Assembly (NCBI GenBank): GCA_964540575.1
Contig: CAZINI010000027.1
Coordinates: 1 to 39,510 of the forward strand
Length of the DNA stretch: 39,510 nt
Direction: 5' to 3'
Source: UMGS1889 sp964540575
GTDB lineage: Bacteria; Bacillota; Clostridia; Oscillospirales; Ruminococcaceae
Shown: positions 39,364 to 39,510 of the stretch, piece by piece
Position numbering within the stretch: the stretch's first letter is position 1
How the letters are laid out: each line of letters begins with the position of its first letter
Position numbers and translations under genes: made by a program
Notes under the pieces: model-generated
What the model saw: only the letters and a program-made list of their open reading frames with translations
Database searches by the model: none
Told to the model about the DNA's origin: nothing

Positions 39364-39510
39364 TCTTCAATTTTCAAGAGCTTCACGAAAATTTGATGCC
39401 GAGTGCAATTTGTAATACTATAGCGGTACATAAAAATATCCTGACAGGGCTTGTAGGGGAAAAAGCATAGCTTTGGTTTCCCGTCCCGCAGTTACCGAAA
39501 GAACTTTTGA
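39364..39510. other. Window-edge intergenic DNA, possible start of another repeat copy
   Basis: It contains AATACTATAGCGG (39415) and a GGGGAAAAAGC...TTTCCC hairpin-like stretch resembling the interior of the element at 23529-23735, but it is cut by the window end. No gene seen. Confidence 0.25.

Noticed and set aside
1..39510. CRISPR arrays, tRNA, rRNA or an intact insertion sequence
   Set aside because: I saw no regularly spaced direct repeats, cloverleaf genes, rRNA-like stretches or complete transposase frames.

Overview
This window looks like the chromosome of an anaerobic Clostridia member close to Ruminococcus/Oscillospiraceae. The reasons are low-to-moderate GC content, strong AGGAGG-type ribosome sites, canonical TTGACA/TATAAT promoters, a surface nucleotidase with an SPETG variant of the LPXTG sorting signal, and gut-Firmicutes gene families (PIN-PhoH, DUF998, MATE, CPBP, flavin/iron-sulfur amine dehydrogenase). 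The assignment is an inference from gene content. I saw no rRNA, tRNA, CRISPR array or intact transposase.

Region 1 (1-6.3 kb) is mostly housekeeping: an odd in-frame chimera of an ABC ATPase start and a permease end (minus strand, cut by the window edge), a small lipoprotein, a PIN-PhoH ATPase with a small membrane protein behind it, a wall-anchored 5'-nucleotidase and a DUF998 membrane protein. Region 2 (6.3-14.7 kb) is accessory DNA. It holds a mobC-like remnant, a frameshifted AbiEi-type antitoxin pseudogene and a restriction-modification-like cassette. The cassette has a divergent HTH regulator with a palindromic operator, an Eco57I-like methyltransferase split over two overlapping genes, and a 1113-residue protein joining a GIY-YIG-like domain, a helicase and a degenerate methyltransferase domain. 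A SIMPL protein, an unknown protein and repeat-rich DNA follow.

Region 3 (14.7-22.5 kb) is a cluster of regulators with their targets: TetR-CPBP, two paralogous winged-HTH plus alpha/beta-hydrolase modules, and an MFS exporter with its own TetR repressor. Several carry clear operators. A DUF6796 membrane protein follows, behind a leader that looks like a transcription attenuator or riboswitch. Region 4 (22.5-31.4 kb) holds a Cys-rich unknown protein, an 800-bp cluster of repeats, a MATE exporter with a MerR-type 19-bp-spacer promoter, a Crp-like regulator with a CPBP protein, a PD-(D/E)XK-like protein, a diguanylate cyclase and an ECF-like sigma factor with a very long C-terminal extension.

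Region 5 (31.2-38.8 kb) is a tight seven-gene operon followed by an AraC regulator. It encodes an ornithine-cyclodeaminase-family protein, a four-subunit flavin/iron-sulfur dehydrogenase (Fer2, FAD/NAD plus 2x[4Fe-4S], BFD-like, DAO-type) resembling dye-linked proline dehydrogenase, opine oxidase or HcnABC complexes, a P-II-like protein lacking the usual uridylylation tyrosine, and an APC permease. The genes suggest uptake and oxidative catabolism of an amino acid or amine under nitrogen or energy control; the substrate cannot be read from sequence. A GNAT acetyltransferase closes the window.

The strongest candidates for something little described are the split-methyltransferase/GIY-YIG-helicase cassette, the P-II-containing amine dehydrogenase operon, the duplicated HTH-hydrolase modules, and the attenuator leader at 21.7 kb. 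Several short repeat families (82 bp, about 80 bp, 193 bp, and a TACTAAACACC-ended family) lie in the gaps between genes.
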